Source of the DNA: Endocalyx cinctus
Taxonomy: Eukaryota; Ascomycota; Sordariomycetes; Amphisphaeriales; Apiosporaceae
NCBI GenBank assembly: GCA_001600455.1
Contig: BCKC01000009.1
Span: 1,178,001 to 1,242,000, forward strand
Direction of reading: 5' to 3'
DNA length: 64,000 nt
Below, in pieces: positions 47,141 to 59,244 of this stretch (its first letter is position 1; each line of letters starts with the position of its first letter). The position numbers and the translations under genes are program-made. The notes under the pieces were generated by a model, which worked only from the letters and a program-made list of their open reading frames with translations, was not told the DNA's origin and ran no database searches.

Positions 47141-47848
47141 CTTTGCTTTGAAGTGTGTCGATAAGTCGAAAACCTGATCAAGTATAATGTGTTTGGTTGG
47201 TTATCTTGAGTGACTCGGTCACTATTTATGTTGATGTCGACTTATTTTTGATAATATCTAGCGGGGTGAGGCGAAATTTGTGAATGGAGTTGAATATTTT
47301 CGTTAGTTTGGTGGGGTGTGGGGCACTTTGAAAAGGTCTTGGCAAGCCCGCTTGATTTATCTGACTGTCTGTCTGAGTGATATACTGTCTTTAGTATTAA
47401 TAACACTGTAAAATACTGTACGTGGTCCTTGGTACTTGGTTGCTTAGTAAGTAGTGTGACCTAAACCTCATCTCTACCAACGTTTTGAAGTAAAGTTTAG
47501 AGGAAACCCTGACAGTGTGGCTTTGGTATCATGTATCGATACAACGTACAACTTTACCTTGAATTCGTCTCTGCTGACTGAGACGAAGTACGGTAAGGGT
47601 TATGGCCTTATAATCTTCGGGGTCGATATCTGATTAGTCTCTTATGTAAATGCTATGTGGAAGTACACACTTCGAGTCTACATGGGCAGGCCGTTTATGA
47701 TGTTGGCTCTACGCACACTCTCTTCCTTGCCTACTATCTGGTATTGACTTTGTACCGTATTTTTTACTCTTGCAGTGTTTATAAATACCAGTTATTAAAC
47801 CCTCGTCGTTGATATTCCTGGTAATCGGCTTCATGCTTCCAACATTAT
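47141..47848. other. Divergent intergenic region (eIF3d promoter)
   Basis: This is the promoter region of the eIF3d gene (-) and the upstream flank of the P450 relic (+). I see no further gene. Confidence 0.6.
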
Positions 47849-49570
47849 ATGAAAATGCTGCTACCCCTAGTTATCACTACGGCCGTGGTCTTTTATTCTT
47901 TCTTATACACGAAGGTTCACTATTATGCCAAGCTTAAAAATGCGTGCTTTTCCCCAAAGATGACTCCTTCCCTCATTTGGGGACATCTGAAGGCTCTAGA
48001 TGACTTCGTACGCACAGGAAAGCCAAACGTCTATACCGGCAGGTTTCATCGTCAAGGGGGGCTAGAATGAGGATTCAGCATAGAGTCAATGATAAGAAAT
48101 TAAATCTCGCTTTCGCTGCCTTGAATAAGGCTCTTAGCCACCCGCCAATTCCCCTCGTCGATTTTCGCTACTTCGGTCCGTCCATGGATTCGGTTAGAAG
48201 CCATGAAGCGGCGGAGTAGATCTATAAGTCGTTGAAAAGAACCCTCTACAGCTCCCCAAAGATGCCCGATGCTTATGAAAATACGATTCATGTAACCAAG
48301 CCCACGTCAATTTAAGCTGGGAGTTTACCGTAAACAGTTCAGCCCCAAATTATCCCACTAGTACCTGATCAAATATCTGCCCTGCATCGCCGAAAGGTCA
48401 TTCTCGTTTATTTCTCATGTGGGTAAGTTTACACATACGAAGAAGCCGTTCTCTCTCGTGCACCTAACGGTAACTCTAACCTTCGACATCGTTAGTAGAG
48501 TGGTTATGGATTGTGACTTTGGAGCCCGGAACATGGACCGTCTGAGTTCATTCATACGAGCCTACCATCGGCTGTTCCGGGCATATTCTACCCGAACAAA
48601 TCGACTTCCCCTGGTTCTTCACCCCGCGTACTAAATGGAGACATAGTAAAGTTGCTAAACAAGAAAAAGAAAAGTTTGCAGGTGTTGTCCGACAAGCTTA
48701 GACCGATAGGGCAGCAGCTGTAGGGAAAACTAAACCACGCAGCCTCCGTTCTTCAAGCCTCCGAGATGATATAGACAGCGACAACTTGCCCTCTAGAAGT
48801 ATCGATGGAGATGGAGAATGTGACCAACTAAGCTTTTTTTTCTTTTTCTTTGTAGGCCATGACATAACAAGTGCCTTAAGTGTCTTGATGTACTGGTTGT
48901 TTTTTGAGCTCTCTCGTACGGCGTGCACTCATAAAGTACTGCACGCAGAGTTGATTGATATCTCCGGCCCAGGTGAGTAATACAGTTTGACCCATTTATA
49001 ATGCCAATCGAAACATCACCATCAGTGCGGTGCTCTTCTCAGGTCACCCCGCTAACTATATGAACACATAGATAGAATATTGATGACACTAGGTTAGTAT
49101 CCATACACTTTGCATGATAAGCTTCTTTCTGAGGGTAGACAAGATCTCCTCCAGCGCATGATCTACACATCAGAAGCCGGTCTCAAAGTGCAGACACCTT
49201 GATGAATTCAAAGTGGACAACCACGCCACCAAGATCCAACGGGACCCCGATGTGCACGGAGAGACGGCCGACGATTTTGCGCCTGAACGCTGGTTAGGGA
49301 ATAAAAACGATAATCTAGCAATCCTAGTATCGACCTAGCTAGATTTCGAAAAGGGTCATCGCAATTTCACCGGACAAGAGCTTGCTGACATCGAGGCGCT
49401 CGTCGGTAGGGCTACTTAAGGCGAGATGAGAGAACTCGCTAGATGGTGTGTATATGCATATTCTTGGTAGTGGATGTGCCATGTAGTTAGTTTCATGATC
49501 ACTTGCTTATCTTGAATATCTGCCTAACAGGTCAGAATTGGCGAGAGATTCACGCATCCGGTCGGTACGC
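47849..49570 (+). pseudogene. Cytochrome P450 pseudogene
   Basis: Several parts of one P450 lie in order on the plus strand but are broken by stops and frameshifts. The start (47849) gives a membrane anchor (MKMLLPLVITTAVVFYSFLY) and the proximal block LIWGHLKALDDFVRTGKP, and ends in a stop at 48068-48070. At about 48440-48530 comes LVHLTVTLTFDIVSRVVMD, matching a mid-domain block. At about 48856 the I-helix appears as GHDITSALSVLMYWLFFEL, with Ile where the second Thr of the usual GHDTTS motif stands. At about 49210-49295 come IQRDPDVHGETADDFAPERW (PERF/W region) and then, at 49342-49380, FEKGHRNFTGQELADIE, where the heme-ligand Cys is replaced by Phe (codon 49366-49368). Stops and loss of the axial Cys make the product inactive. 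It probably belonged to a fungal detoxification or secondary-metabolism P450 family. Confidence 0.87.
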
Positions 49571-50288
49571 CTATCTTCTATGACCAGGGTTGGTTCAAGA
49601 TGGCATATAATATGTATCTGATAAGTCTACAATATGCCTGTATTCATCTAAGCTTCTTTACGGCAAAGTAGCTAGTTCTACGTAGACATGACAGGTTACG
49701 CCTAAACCTAATAGGTGGTACGATGATGAAGATGACGTTAATAGAATAAAATGGTGGGTAAGGGGGAGATATAACAGATCCTATCTCTTACGCGTGACAC
49801 GTATTCCTACAAATGATTAATACAAGTTATCATCTTTTTGAGATTTGGACGGTTAGCATTCCTTCTTATTTAATAGTATGCTTAGATTCTACCTCCAATT
49901 GGTCGGCTAACAGACAGAAATGCATTTTTGCGGCGTTCTGAGATTTGTAAGGCTAGCTGATAAAGTATGTTGGTTCATAAAATATGTTGGACGCATGTCA
50001 GTACTATACTTCTTTCCCAAATAGTATTTAGATACCTAATCAGAGCTGAGCACTGTAGGTTGTACGATGGTATCAATCATTTCTCTTGTCGTCCTCAAAA
50101 TATAGAATCGTGCCTTGTTGGATCTCTTCTTTTGGACACTTTGTCAATTGCAAAGCATAAACACATTTCGAGAGAATCTACATAAAATGATCGCATTGCT
50201 AACCCAAATACTGTATTTTACAGCTATCAGCAGTTTTCATATCTCTTTTAACCTACGAATCTATCCGCTCTAAGCTTCTTCCATCAAC
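49571..50288. other. Intergenic region, SDR promoter side
   Basis: AT-rich sequence between the P450 relic and the SDR gene. No coding feature or clear remnant is recognised. Confidence 0.55.
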
Positions 50289-51446
50289 ATGCCACCCACC
50301 ATCCTCTCCCACCTCAAATCCCACCTCCTCCACAACCTCCCGACCCCAACCCACCCCTTCACCGACCAGACCATCCTCGTCACGGACGCCATCTCCCCGC
50401 TCGGCCTCGAAACCGCGCGCCACCTCGCGCGCCTCGACGCCTCCAAAGTCATCCTCGGGGTGCGCGACCTCGCGCGAGGCGAAGCCGCCAAAGCGTCGAT
50501 CCTCGCGTCGCGCGCCACCAAAAGCACGCCGACGGCGGACGTCGTCGAGGTGTGGGAGCTCGACCTCGCCGATCGGGGCTCAATAAAAACGTTCGCGACG
50601 CGCGCCGCGAGCCATCTCGAGAGGCTGGATGTCGTCGTCGTCGTTAATAATGGGGAAGTGGCGGCGCGCGGGTACGGCGAGGCGGAGGGGGACGGCGAGA
50701 GGACGGTCACGGTGAACGTGGTTAATACGTTTTTACTAGCTTTGCTGCTGCTTCCGAAACTGAGGGATACGGCGACGAGGCTTCGTAAGGAGGTTGTTCT
50801 CACTTTCACGGGGTCGTTCGTTCATTGGTTTGCGGCTTTTCCCGAGGGGGATGGTTCCGGGATACTGAATAGTCTGGCGGATACGAAAAACAGGTAATTG
50901 CAGATCAAGATATATATTTGAGAGCTCATATGCAAATAAAAAAAACATAACTATTCGCATAGATATGCCGTATCGAAACTGCTACAGCTTATGGCATATC
51001 GAGAACTCGCGGCCGCCGTAAAGCAGTCCGACAAGCCCGGCGACATCGTCGTTTCTTTGGCCAACCCCGGCTCCGTGCGGACCACTCCGGATAGAGAAGG
51101 ACGCGGACTTAAAAACCTAGTCTGGTCAGGTTACATGGCCACGGTCGGACGAACCGCCGAAGAGGGTTCTAGAACTCTGGTACACGCTGCGTATGGTGGC
51201 TCGGAAACTCATGGGCAGTACCTAGATGATTGTCAAGTTAGCAAGTAAGTGTCACTTTTTTTTCTCTCTCTTTTTTGTCGCGCTTCTTGATCGAATGTAT
51301 AGACTTGTTTACTAAATTATTTGTTGAACAGTAGGGTATCAGATTTTGTGAAGAGTCAGAAAGGCCACGAAGCACAGGAGAAACTCTGGAAAGAACTTGT
51401 AGTTAAATTAGAATCGATACAAATGGGAATAACGCAGAATATTTGA
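50289..51446 (+). CDS. Short-chain dehydrogenase/reductase family protein with altered cofactor motif
   Basis: A predicted SDR-fold oxidoreductase. Three exons give 333 residues: 50289-50893, 50963-51244 and 51332-51446. Splicing is supported by the join that forms NRYAVSKLLQLMAYRELA, with the catalytic YxxxK pair at Tyr203 and Lys207. The N-terminal region has the fold of an NAD(P)-binding domain (QTILVTDAISPLGLETARHL, VILGVRDLARG, WELDLADRGSIKTF). However, the usual TGxxxGxG glycine motif reads TDAISPLG (residues 32-39), and the usual NNAG is NNGE. A Ser occurs in TFTGSFVHWF where the catalytic Ser is expected. The later part (LANPGSVRTTPDREG) fits the family. The GC-rich first exon differs in composition from the flanks. 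It may be a divergent enzyme or one drifting towards loss of function. The protein lies downstream of a P450 relic, which may hint at a lost metabolic pair. Confidence 0.85.
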
Positions 51447-54400
51447 AGATGCCGGTCTACTATTTCCGACGGCTGTGTTGGCCGGTATTTGTTGATATCG
51501 TGCTTTCTAGAACTACTTAATGGATGTGATATCTCCCGTTACGGAAAGCTCAACACCGCAATCACAAACTTCCGATATGTACGAAAACCAAAAACTCTCT
51601 AATACTCTTATATGGGTTTCATCATTCCTAGATATTTTTACTTAAGTTCTATGACACTCCTCCACAAGAAGAAAATCATCAGATACCCCCTTTTACCCAC
51701 CGCTTAACGGTCATCTCCGTACTAAATATTCTCCGAGGCCCCCCTTCGCCGATGAAGGACGGCTGAATTCAGACTTGTTTGACTAGGAGCTCTTCCGTGT
51801 TAGAGGAGCTTTATATTTGCCCTCCAATCAATTTAACAATTTATAATGTCTCATCTACTTTCAAACATGTCACAAGCACGTCATAAACATCATAAATCCC
51901 AACCTATGCTTCTTCTACCGCCGATAATTTCAGCCTCTTTGCATCCTCGCTTTACCTTATGCCGGGGAACATAATGAACGTTGCTTCGAATTCAGCCATC
52001 GTCTACGATAAATCTAAATTATGTTTTTGTTTCGACTATATATGGATAGAGAGGGGTGTGAGATACAAGAATAACGGATCACCAAAATCGCCTACCTTAG
52101 GTCCAAGTTCTTGATAACATATCCCAAAAGTAAACAAAGAACCCGTTTTATAAAAGAAATTACCATCAACCGTTTATTACGGGAAATCTAAACACAAGAA
52201 GGTATACTGATTGATTGCCAGTTAATGCAAATACACTCACTTATGTAAACCCGAGGTGGGCGTAACTCGGGTTACACGTCCCCCATTCGACGCGGGTTAT
52301 TGGTAAAACCCCCATTTTACGAGGTGGTAGTAACGAGGGTTATCAAATTTCCAGATTCCTTCTCAGGTGCATGATATCAAGCTATAGTACCAAAGACGAG
52401 TTTTACGTGAACCACCGTTCAAGCTACATCGACCACTGGCAAAGCCATTAATTCCCGAATGATTTTTTGGGTCGAGGTACGCATGAACGGTCCAAGAGGC
52501 GAGTAGGAAATGGGCCCCCGGCCCATTGTGACAGAAAGTACGGGTACGCTTGTTTGCACCGCCTTCCAAGCTTTTCTTTAACCCGGAAAAGGGTAATATT
52601 TGAAATGCCTTCCCGTCCCGTGGCCGGGTGGTATTGTGGGAAACGACACCAATAATCACTACGAGTATGACGACCGCCGAGGCTTGTCTTTGGACATGAA
52701 CATTGTTTCTTCTACTTTACCCCAAAAGCATAGCATATAAGGTCAATCTTAACGGTGAGATGAGTGAGCTATCTCATCACCGAATGAGAATCTTCGCGGT
52801 TTATTGTGATAATGTGTTGGTTCGAACGAGAATGGGAGAATGATTACTATTGAAATAACTATAGTGTTTCTATCTTTCTTAAACTAGATACCTATCCTTT
52901 CCTTTTCCAAAAGCCAACTCGGTACCATCACGAAGTGTTTTCCTTTCCTTAAGTCCTGCATGAAACATGAGAAAGAGTTGTTTACTCTCGTTGGTTTAGA
53001 TCAGCGGTAGCAGTGATGGCCAAGAGAAAAAGAAAAGGCATATGCACGAGGATACGAAGCTCTGTGACACCCATCGATAGTACGACAGTACCTGGTTTAC
53101 CTACATACATATATACCTTACCTACCGAATAATACGTACACGTAGGATATTCAAATGGCCACCTTAGTAATGAACGTGTTATCCGAGAACGCGATCGGGA
53201 AACGATCTGTGTGGTCTAAGATTTTTAAGATTTCAGATGATGATAGTGGCTGGTTGGCGTTCCCGTGGGGGAACAGCATTTTCAATCTGTCTGTCCGCCC
53301 ACGGCAAGCAAAACGCGATCGCCAGAATAACCCCCCCCCCCCCCCCCAAGATCATCATCGTCGTCGTATATATGTCGGCTTACGGAGAAAAAAAAAAAGA
53401 AAGAAAGAAATAGGAAAAAGAGAAGCAAAGAGATTGCCATTTCTTTTTTCCTTTCCCCAGTATAAGCGTCGTCTTCGGTTTTTCCCCCAACGCAAAGCCG
53501 TCGAACGTCGAGCACATCTTTTCCTTGTATTGAAAATAGAAAAAACTCGCTATTGCGGTGGGGGTAAGATAGATCACGTCGATTGGGCGGTAGCTTACCT
53601 TATGAAATGAGGATAAACATCTCGAGATTCCACACCACACCGTGCACTTACCTAACTGGGAACCCACTTTAAGACTACAAGTATAACGGTTAGTTCGCAA
53701 GTAGCAAGTGCAAAGTAGTAATAAAGAGGGGAGGGTCCCCGTACAGTCAGCAAAGGTCGCATTCGCTGTACGGTGGACACGAGAAGAAGAAGTATTGGAC
53801 CCTCGACCTTGGTTTAGGGGAGTATCGCAAAACGGGTTTCTTCTTTCCTAAACCAACCCACTCGCGGGGGCGTGGGATTAACAAACGGGGGGAAAAAAAA
53901 AGAAGAAGATTAGCAAGAAGAATCCTCGAAATAGAATACCGGGACTAAGGCAGGAGAAAAGAGGAGACCGGGAGATGGAGGTCGATCTGATAGCGGGCAG
54001 ACCTCGCAAGGCCGAGCTGAGTGAGGTTCCGGGTAAGGCGAATGTACGCGTGTCTGGGTTTAGTATATACTACCGATCTTTTTAAAGCTTCATTTTCTTT
54101 TTTTTATAAAAAAAAGGCCTTATTATAGTACGTTCTTCTCCTATTATTAGCAAAAGATAAAAAAAAAATTATATCAAATATCGAAAGCCAAAAAAAGAGA
54201 GGCTCTTCGCACCTAGTTCGAAGTTCGAACGGCGGGGACGAGAAACTGTCATAGATTCGGCTCATTTGCTCCGACAATTAGAAATCCCCAAACGGCAAAC
54301 AAAAAGACAGAAAAAGAATACAGTAAAAAGAAAAAAAGAAAAACACAGCGAAAGGAAAAATATATTCCCCAAGAGGGAAGGAAGTAGAACGGTTAAGAGA

Positions 54401-56447
54401 GAGAGAATTAATCCCCATTTGGAGAGCAGAGCGCGAGCGTAACAACAATTTATCCGCGTTCTTTGCCTGCCTCGTCCCGCGCTCTCTTGAGAGCCGAGAG
54501 TTCCCTCTTCTCTCGGAAAAGGGCTGCAGTACTACCTACCTACCTAACATATGTACACCATGCAATGCAATGTAAGAAAAGCGGGAGCCAATTGAGGAGG
54601 TAAACAGAAGATAGAAAGAAGAAATAAAAACTTAAGATATGACGATCTAAAATGATGATATAGTACTACTTACGCATGTCTCGATTGGGGAAGCACAACG
54701 GCGAAATCTCAATGAGACGCCAAGAGAAAAGGCCTACTACTACATATATACATACTACTACTACCGTGTAGGTACTACGTCTTGCTTGACTCTTTGAATG
54801 AAAAATCTCGCCATAGCTATCCTAAACGAGATGATTTTTAACCCTCGAGATCGTAGATGCACAGCTCGGCTGTCTAGTAAAAGTGAATTAAAAACGAAAA
54901 AATCGTACTACAATCGTATCGTCAGCTCAGATCATCATCATCTTATACATACGTATAGTATACACTGCAACAACACCGACCCCGTACGTATCCTAATCCG
55001 ATCGATCATATCATATGATAAAGGCGAAAAAGGACGACACACACTAAACTATATCATACGTACTACCACTATTCTTTCTTGAGTTACCGAAACCAGTGTT
55101 TGCTCTCTCTCTCTCTCTCTCTACAGTATGGTCGTAACCTGTTAGTTAGCTACTCAAGTTAGGTAAGTAAGCGACGATAACCGTGCTCATAGTTTTCTAC
55201 TGTACATACCTACACGTAACTCGGTATATCCATGGATATTAGTATATGAGCGTACACGTAGATAGATATACACTAATATACGATAATAGAATAAGCTATT
55301 ATAGAGGCTCCAGTATAGCTTAAATGGTTACTGTACGTCCCGCCCGGACTAGAGATCCGGCGGTACATAGGTGCATAAAATTTTTTTAGCGGAATGGATC
55401 GTTGTACGTACGTACATAGTAAAAAAGAGGAGCGGGGGACGTGGGAAGGATTTACCGAATTTTGCCATGTATAAAATATACATAATGTAAAAACAGATAT
55501 GTTTTTTTTTTATACATAGTACATCATTTTATACCTTTTTTATGCACCCTTGTACCTTGTATCCCGGGTACTACCTACCTAAGGTAATGTAAGTAAAATA
55601 TCATCATCATCGTCATTGCATACCTTATATAGTTATCTTACGAGAGATGTTCTAGAATAATAAAAATCCATATTGATCTACACAAGGTAATGTAAGATAA
55701 GATATCTACCTACGTATGTGAAGTTTATTTTTTCTTCTTCTTTGCTTCATTGTATGATTCACATAGACTAATATGACGGCATATAGGATGATAACATATG
55801 AGAATCTAAGTAGATTAATTAAGTACGTAAGTAAGTAAGTTAAAAATATTGACCGCGAAAGGAAGATATCCATATGGATACTTCGTAAAACTTACGAGTG
55901 GCTACGGAGAAGTGTTAGCTGTATCTAGCCCGACCCCTTATTGTGCATAGTTCGAACATACCGAATTGTTTCCGGGTTTGAGTTTGACATAAGGTATATA
56001 GTATCTATTAGTTATAACATCATATGTTACCCAGGTTAATAGTGAGCACTTTATCCTATCATATCTTACCATTATTACTACATGATAATTGACGATTGTA
56101 TATATGTATATTATATAGCCTCAGCCTGCATAAAAGGCGTGCGGTTTGAAATGTGGGAGAGAACCTTTTAGCTTGCTTGCTTGTTTGCTCGTTCGGATTT
56201 TATTCCACGAGTAAGTTACACTCCACCGGGCTATGTACGCCCTGTCAAAAGAGGTCGTAGAGTGGTATTCTTAAAAAGAAAGGGTAACACAACGTGGTGT
56301 GTTAGTGTACACTGCTACCTAATCGTCTGTGTGTTAAGTAGTGCATGTAATGTATAAAATTCCAAATACTTGAAAATCTGGGGTAATTTGTAATTTTTTT
56401 TTCTATCTGTCTTTTGTAGTGTATCTATTTCTTTTTTTTCCGAAGCG

Positions 56448-56480
<33 letters not shown>

Positions 56481-57735
56481 TGCACTGCGCCACGCTCACT
56501 GGACTCGGGCAGCCGAGATCCATTCCTTTCTCTCTGTAATGGTCATGGACTTAAACGATTTCCATAATCGGATTATAGATCATCTTCTTACTGTAACCGG
56601 TTTAGCGGATGGCACTTTTGAGATGGCGACTTTAGGGTTAGTCTCTTTTGATTAGTTATCTCGTTATATCGTGCCATATTATATACCTTTTACTATTACT
56701 ACTAATGATATATCCGTATACGATATATTATGGTATATTAATGGTAGACAAGACGTTTTAAGGCAACGCTAAGAGGGCTGAGCCGGCGACGCCCGAGAAG
56801 CCGAACCAGCTCTTCTGCGCCTGCGCAGCAGTATAACAAATCCTATATAGCACCCCATCTTGAATCAAGCTAAGCTACAAGTATGCCAATCTGTGCGCAA
56901 AAAAAGCAGGAGTTTAGACGGCTCCTAGTTCAGACAGTTTAAACGCTAGTGTTAGTGAGGTAGTAGGGAGGGATAGCGACAGGTTGACGTATGTACATAC
57001 ATTAACTTTATTTGGTATACTAAAGGGGATAAGGGAGGGTTACCTGTGCATTCCAGCGTTTCTTTCAATCGACGTACATACAAAGTTGTAACCTACGAAA
57101 CAGTAAAGAAAATAAAGAAAAAAAAAATTAATTAACAAATGAATAAATAATTGTGCATATTCTACGTATTAAATACGCAGTACCAACCACANAAAAGGCA
57201 AAAAAAAAAAAAAAAAAAAGTAAGAAGTAATCAATTATCCGACGTCAAAACCACGGAAAAGAAAAATTCTCAGCCTATCATTCTATAACAAATGCCTTTT
57301 CCGTATATGCTTACTGGATGCAAGATGAAAGTTACGAAAGGGAGGCTCATCTTGACATGTAATTGGGTCAGGTCCCAAGAAAGGTCAAAGCCACATAGAT
57401 TACCCATGCGGTGTGGATGTACGGAAAAGTCTTGGGTATCGCGAGAATGTTCACCGACGATGGATCCTTTTTTGAAACGGAAACGAACGTTTGGGGAGAG
57501 AAGAAAAAAAATGTCATCAAAAAAACAAGCCAAAGTTAATGCGCGTTCATTCTAGTTTAAAAAATCAAATTAACCAAAATATCCATAATAATAACCGCTA
57601 TGCCCATATAATCCAGCCTCTTAGAACCCATCATCAATCAAACAGTGAAGTCATGTCGTAATAGTAGAAGTATCATAATCCATGCAAAAAAATTATAGTT
57701 CTTCTACTAGTAATACGGAGAGCCCACACTTTGAT
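51447..57735. other. About 6 kb AT-rich intergenic region with scattered repeats
   Basis: No gene is recognised. Items visible are an inverted repeat and diverged direct repeats at 52248-52342, a C-run at about 53331-53347, a short hairpin at 53739-53773, a CT microsatellite at about 55105-55122, a stem-loop at 55332-55367, an A-run of about 28 bases at 56449-56476 and a small GC-rich patch at 56771-56832. A 151-codon frame at 53155-53610 crosses the C-run and is low-complexity. Open frames otherwise remain short. Confidence 0.5.
52248..52342. repeat. Inverted repeat plus diverged direct repeat
   Basis: AACCCGAG (52248-52255) pairs with CTCGGGTT (52266-52273). The segment 52253-52274 recurs at 52321-52342 with about 18 of 22 positions identical (GAGGTGG...GGGTTA). 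A third GGGTTA lies between them at 52295-52300. The function is unknown. Confidence 0.6.
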
Positions 57736-59244
57736 CTAAATCTCGGGCTCCGGCTTGGCAGACAAGACCGAGTTGAGAGCATCGCGGACTTCGAATTCTT
57801 CCATGACGGCACCGAATCTATCGTGAATTAGTTAGTATAAGTTGTAAAAAACATTAAAAATAGTAGAAGAGTAAACTACATACCCGTAACAACGGACCTT
57901 GCCCTTGAGGTCATCGGTTAATTTTTCGAAGTCTTCACGTCTCAGCTCCGACAGTCTAGGGTGAGCTAATACTACACCCCAAGCCATGACGGGAGTGATT
58001 TCTCCCTCGAGATCGAGCTTCTTGCTCAGGTCAAGAAGCGTCGCTAGGTCGCCCTTAGACAGCTCCCACGTACGTAGGGGCTGTCCCTTGTTGGCCGCCT
58101 CGGACGCGCCCCCGTGCTCGAATCCGAACGGGATATCGCTGCTCAGCTCGGGGAAGGGCTCGGGCGGGCAGGTGGCCATGAGGGCGTGCCCGCAGATCTC
58201 GTTACCCGCGTCGCCGGTTCTATCAAGCAGCCACGGAAGATGTTCCATGCATGGCTTCTCGAGTCTGTATTAAGATGGCGCGAATAGGTCGCTTCAAGTT
58301 AGCCTCGCTGCGTTGCGGAAGTAAGAGGGGAGGAAAAACTCGGAAAGTATCAAATTCATAACACAAGAAATGTGTGAATGAGCAGTCTTTCCTTGCGGTG
58401 ACTGACCTTTCACTGGTGGGGAGGTGACAAATATGCCATCGAGGGGTTATCGTACGTTAACACGAAATCAATCCCAGCTTGATCGTAGTCCACTAGGGGC
58501 GCCTGGTGGCCGCCCATCATCTGGACCGGAGCCGGCATCGAGGAAACGCTCGAGATAGCCGTCATAGGAGGCGTGTACGCCGTGCTAGAGCAAGGCGCGT
58601 AGCTACCCGACACGCTAGCGCTGGAAGTGTATCCCAGGCTGGGGTTGCTAATCATGTCATCCATGATACCCGTGGCGGAGGGAATACCATTTTGGTGGAG
58701 CAAGTTCTTCAGTTGTCGGTTCTCCTCCGAGAGCTTCTCCTTGTCTTGCGAAACGTTGCTGTAAATTTCCTTCAATCGGAGTACTTCGTCTTCGAGAGCC
58801 TTGATGTACAATTCTTTGCGCTCTCGGTGAGTTCTGCAAAAAGTTGACGTCAGCAAAAACGGTATTCGGAGAATATTTTAAAACCCCGCACGATCCTGAT
58901 TAAATGGAAGAAGGGGGAAAAAAGAGAGAAAGTGCATACCTTTGCGCTTGACGGTTAAGTTCTTGACGGCGAGTCAGGGCCGGTTTGCTGTCCGGCTTAG
59001 GGCCGCGGCGCTTGGGTGGGTTACCGTCGCGCGTCGTCCTCTTCTCGTTCAAAGACTTGAGGAAGTTGAGGTTAAGCGATGAGAGGGGGCTCTTGTCGGA
59101 GCCGCCGACCATGCCGCCGGGCGGTGAAGCTGACGATGACATGGAGACGTGTTCGTAAAGAGAACCTAAAGCGTGGTTGTGTTCGGGAGGTGAATAGTGT
59201 GTCGGGGGCGACGGATAGCTTGCTTCGGGACTCATGTTAGCCAT
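57736..59244 (-). CDS. bZIP transcription factor
   Basis: A nuclear DNA-binding protein with a basic leucine zipper. Four minus-strand exons give 395 residues: 59244-58940, 58833-58414, 58264-57884 and 57817-57736. The first ~80 residues are Ser/Pro-rich. The basic region (about 82-115) reads RRGPKPDSKPALTRRQ, then LNRQAQRTHRERKELYIKAL across intron 1; the N-x7-R core (NRQAQRTHR) is intact. The zipper follows (EDEVLRLKEIYSNVSQD, then KEKLSEENRQLKNLL). The C-terminal half, from EKPCMEHLPWLLDRTGD on, carries a conserved helical domain (LSKGDLATLLDLSKKLDLEG, then MAWGVVL) seen in a fungal bZIP subfamily, ending at KPEPEI. The start MANMSPEASY follows in-frame upstream Met codons that lie in low-complexity leader sequence. 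The basic region differs from AP-1/Yap1 type by TH in place of AF. Targets are unknown. Confidence 0.92.

Noticed and set aside
53155..53610. A 151-codon plus-strand open frame
   Set aside because: It crosses a poly-C run and purine-rich tracts, is low-complexity, and shows no conserved motif.
53739..53773. A hairpin with CCGTACAG/CTGTACGG stem
   Set aside because: The stem is 8 pairs with a 19-base loop and is not next to a gene end; such stems are expected by chance in 64 kb.
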